From assembly GCA_903921135.1 (NCBI GenBank), contig CAIXOY010000477.1, forward strand, positions 1 to 6,044: a DNA stretch of 6,044 nt, written 5' to 3'. Position 1 is the first letter of the stretch; the number at the start of each line of letters is the position of its first letter. Origin of the DNA: an uncultured Gammaproteobacteria bacterium. GTDB taxonomy: Bacteria; Pseudomonadota; Gammaproteobacteria; Pseudomonadales; UBA5518. The notes under the pieces were generated by a model that saw only the letters and a program-made list of their open reading frames with translations, did no database searches and was not told the DNA's origin. The position numbers and the translations under genes were made by a program. Positions 5,914-6,044 of this stretch are shown one piece after another.

Positions 5914-6044
5914 TGCGCGTGCTCGAAGCGGCGCCAGGCCCGCGTGAGTTCAGAGCGTAGGCGCAGCGACAGGTCTTTGAGCTGCGGAGCATCCGGCTCG
6001 CGCTGGCGCTCCTGTTGCAATTCGCGCAACTGCCGATCAGCGCG
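5910..6044 (-). CDS. Unidentified protein, C-terminal fragment (cut by right window edge)
   Basis: An open frame of 44 codons enters from the right edge on the minus strand and ends at TAG (5912-5910). The visible product is very hydrophilic and rich in Arg, Glu, Gln and Leu (RQLRELQQERQ near its start, AWRRFEHAH at the end), consistent with a helical or coiled-coil tail. I do not recognise the family. It is supported as coding by the uninterrupted frame up to the edge, the G/C-rich third positions, and the tail-to-tail arrangement with the hydrolase gene: the two stop codons overlap inside CTAG (5910-5913), so no room is left for a terminator. The start, length and function lie outside the window. 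It could be a chance frame, since GC-rich DNA is often open in several frames over this distance. Confidence 0.5.
   Translation of the reverse strand, partial: RADRQLRELQQERQREPDAPQLKDLSLRLRSELTRAWRRFEHAH

Overview
This is a GC-rich (by eye well above 60%), gene-dense piece of bacterial chromosome with no mobile element, tRNA, rRNA or CRISPR array that I can see. The cmoA/cmoB pair for tRNA wobble-uridine modification, together with a DUF3014 protein and a short ABC1-type kinase, points to a gammaproteobacterium. I cannot place the lineage more closely.

Left part (about 1-2170, minus strand): a tight three-gene unit read right to left. It holds a membrane-anchored HDOD-domain protein, then cmoA, then the first 106 codons of cmoB, which runs off the left edge. 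Both junctions are 4-base GTGA overlaps, in which the downstream GTG start shares bases with the upstream TGA stop. This suggests translational coupling. CmoA makes carboxy-S-adenosylmethionine from SAM and prephenate; CmoB uses it to carboxymethylate 5-hydroxyuridine at tRNA position 34, giving cmo5U.

Middle (2171-3639): an 86-base divergent intergenic region, then a plus-strand ABC1/AarF-family atypical kinase. Its motifs look closer to mitochondrial COQ8/ADCK3 than to the longer UbiB type, so a role in ubiquinone or isoprenoid-lipid metabolism is likely but unproven. It ends 13 bases before the convergent DUF3014 gene (4519-3653, minus), which encodes a single-pass membrane protein with an Ala/Pro-rich linker and a conserved C-terminal domain of unknown function.

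Right part (4520-6044): a 128-base divergent intergenic region with weak promoter candidates on both strands, then a plus-strand alpha/beta hydrolase with an N-terminal multi-helix membrane domain and a complete Ser-Asp-His esterase triad. Its stop codon overlaps, within the palindrome CTAG, the stop of an unidentified minus-strand gene that enters from the right edge.

Apart from the HDOD-cmoA-cmoB unit, the genes alternate in direction and share no evident pathway. The region looks like ordinary core chromosome. I did not find a convincing new multi-gene system; the most interesting points are the HDOD-cmoAB coupling, the degenerate HD site in the HDOD protein, the COQ8-like kinase and the membrane-fused esterase.
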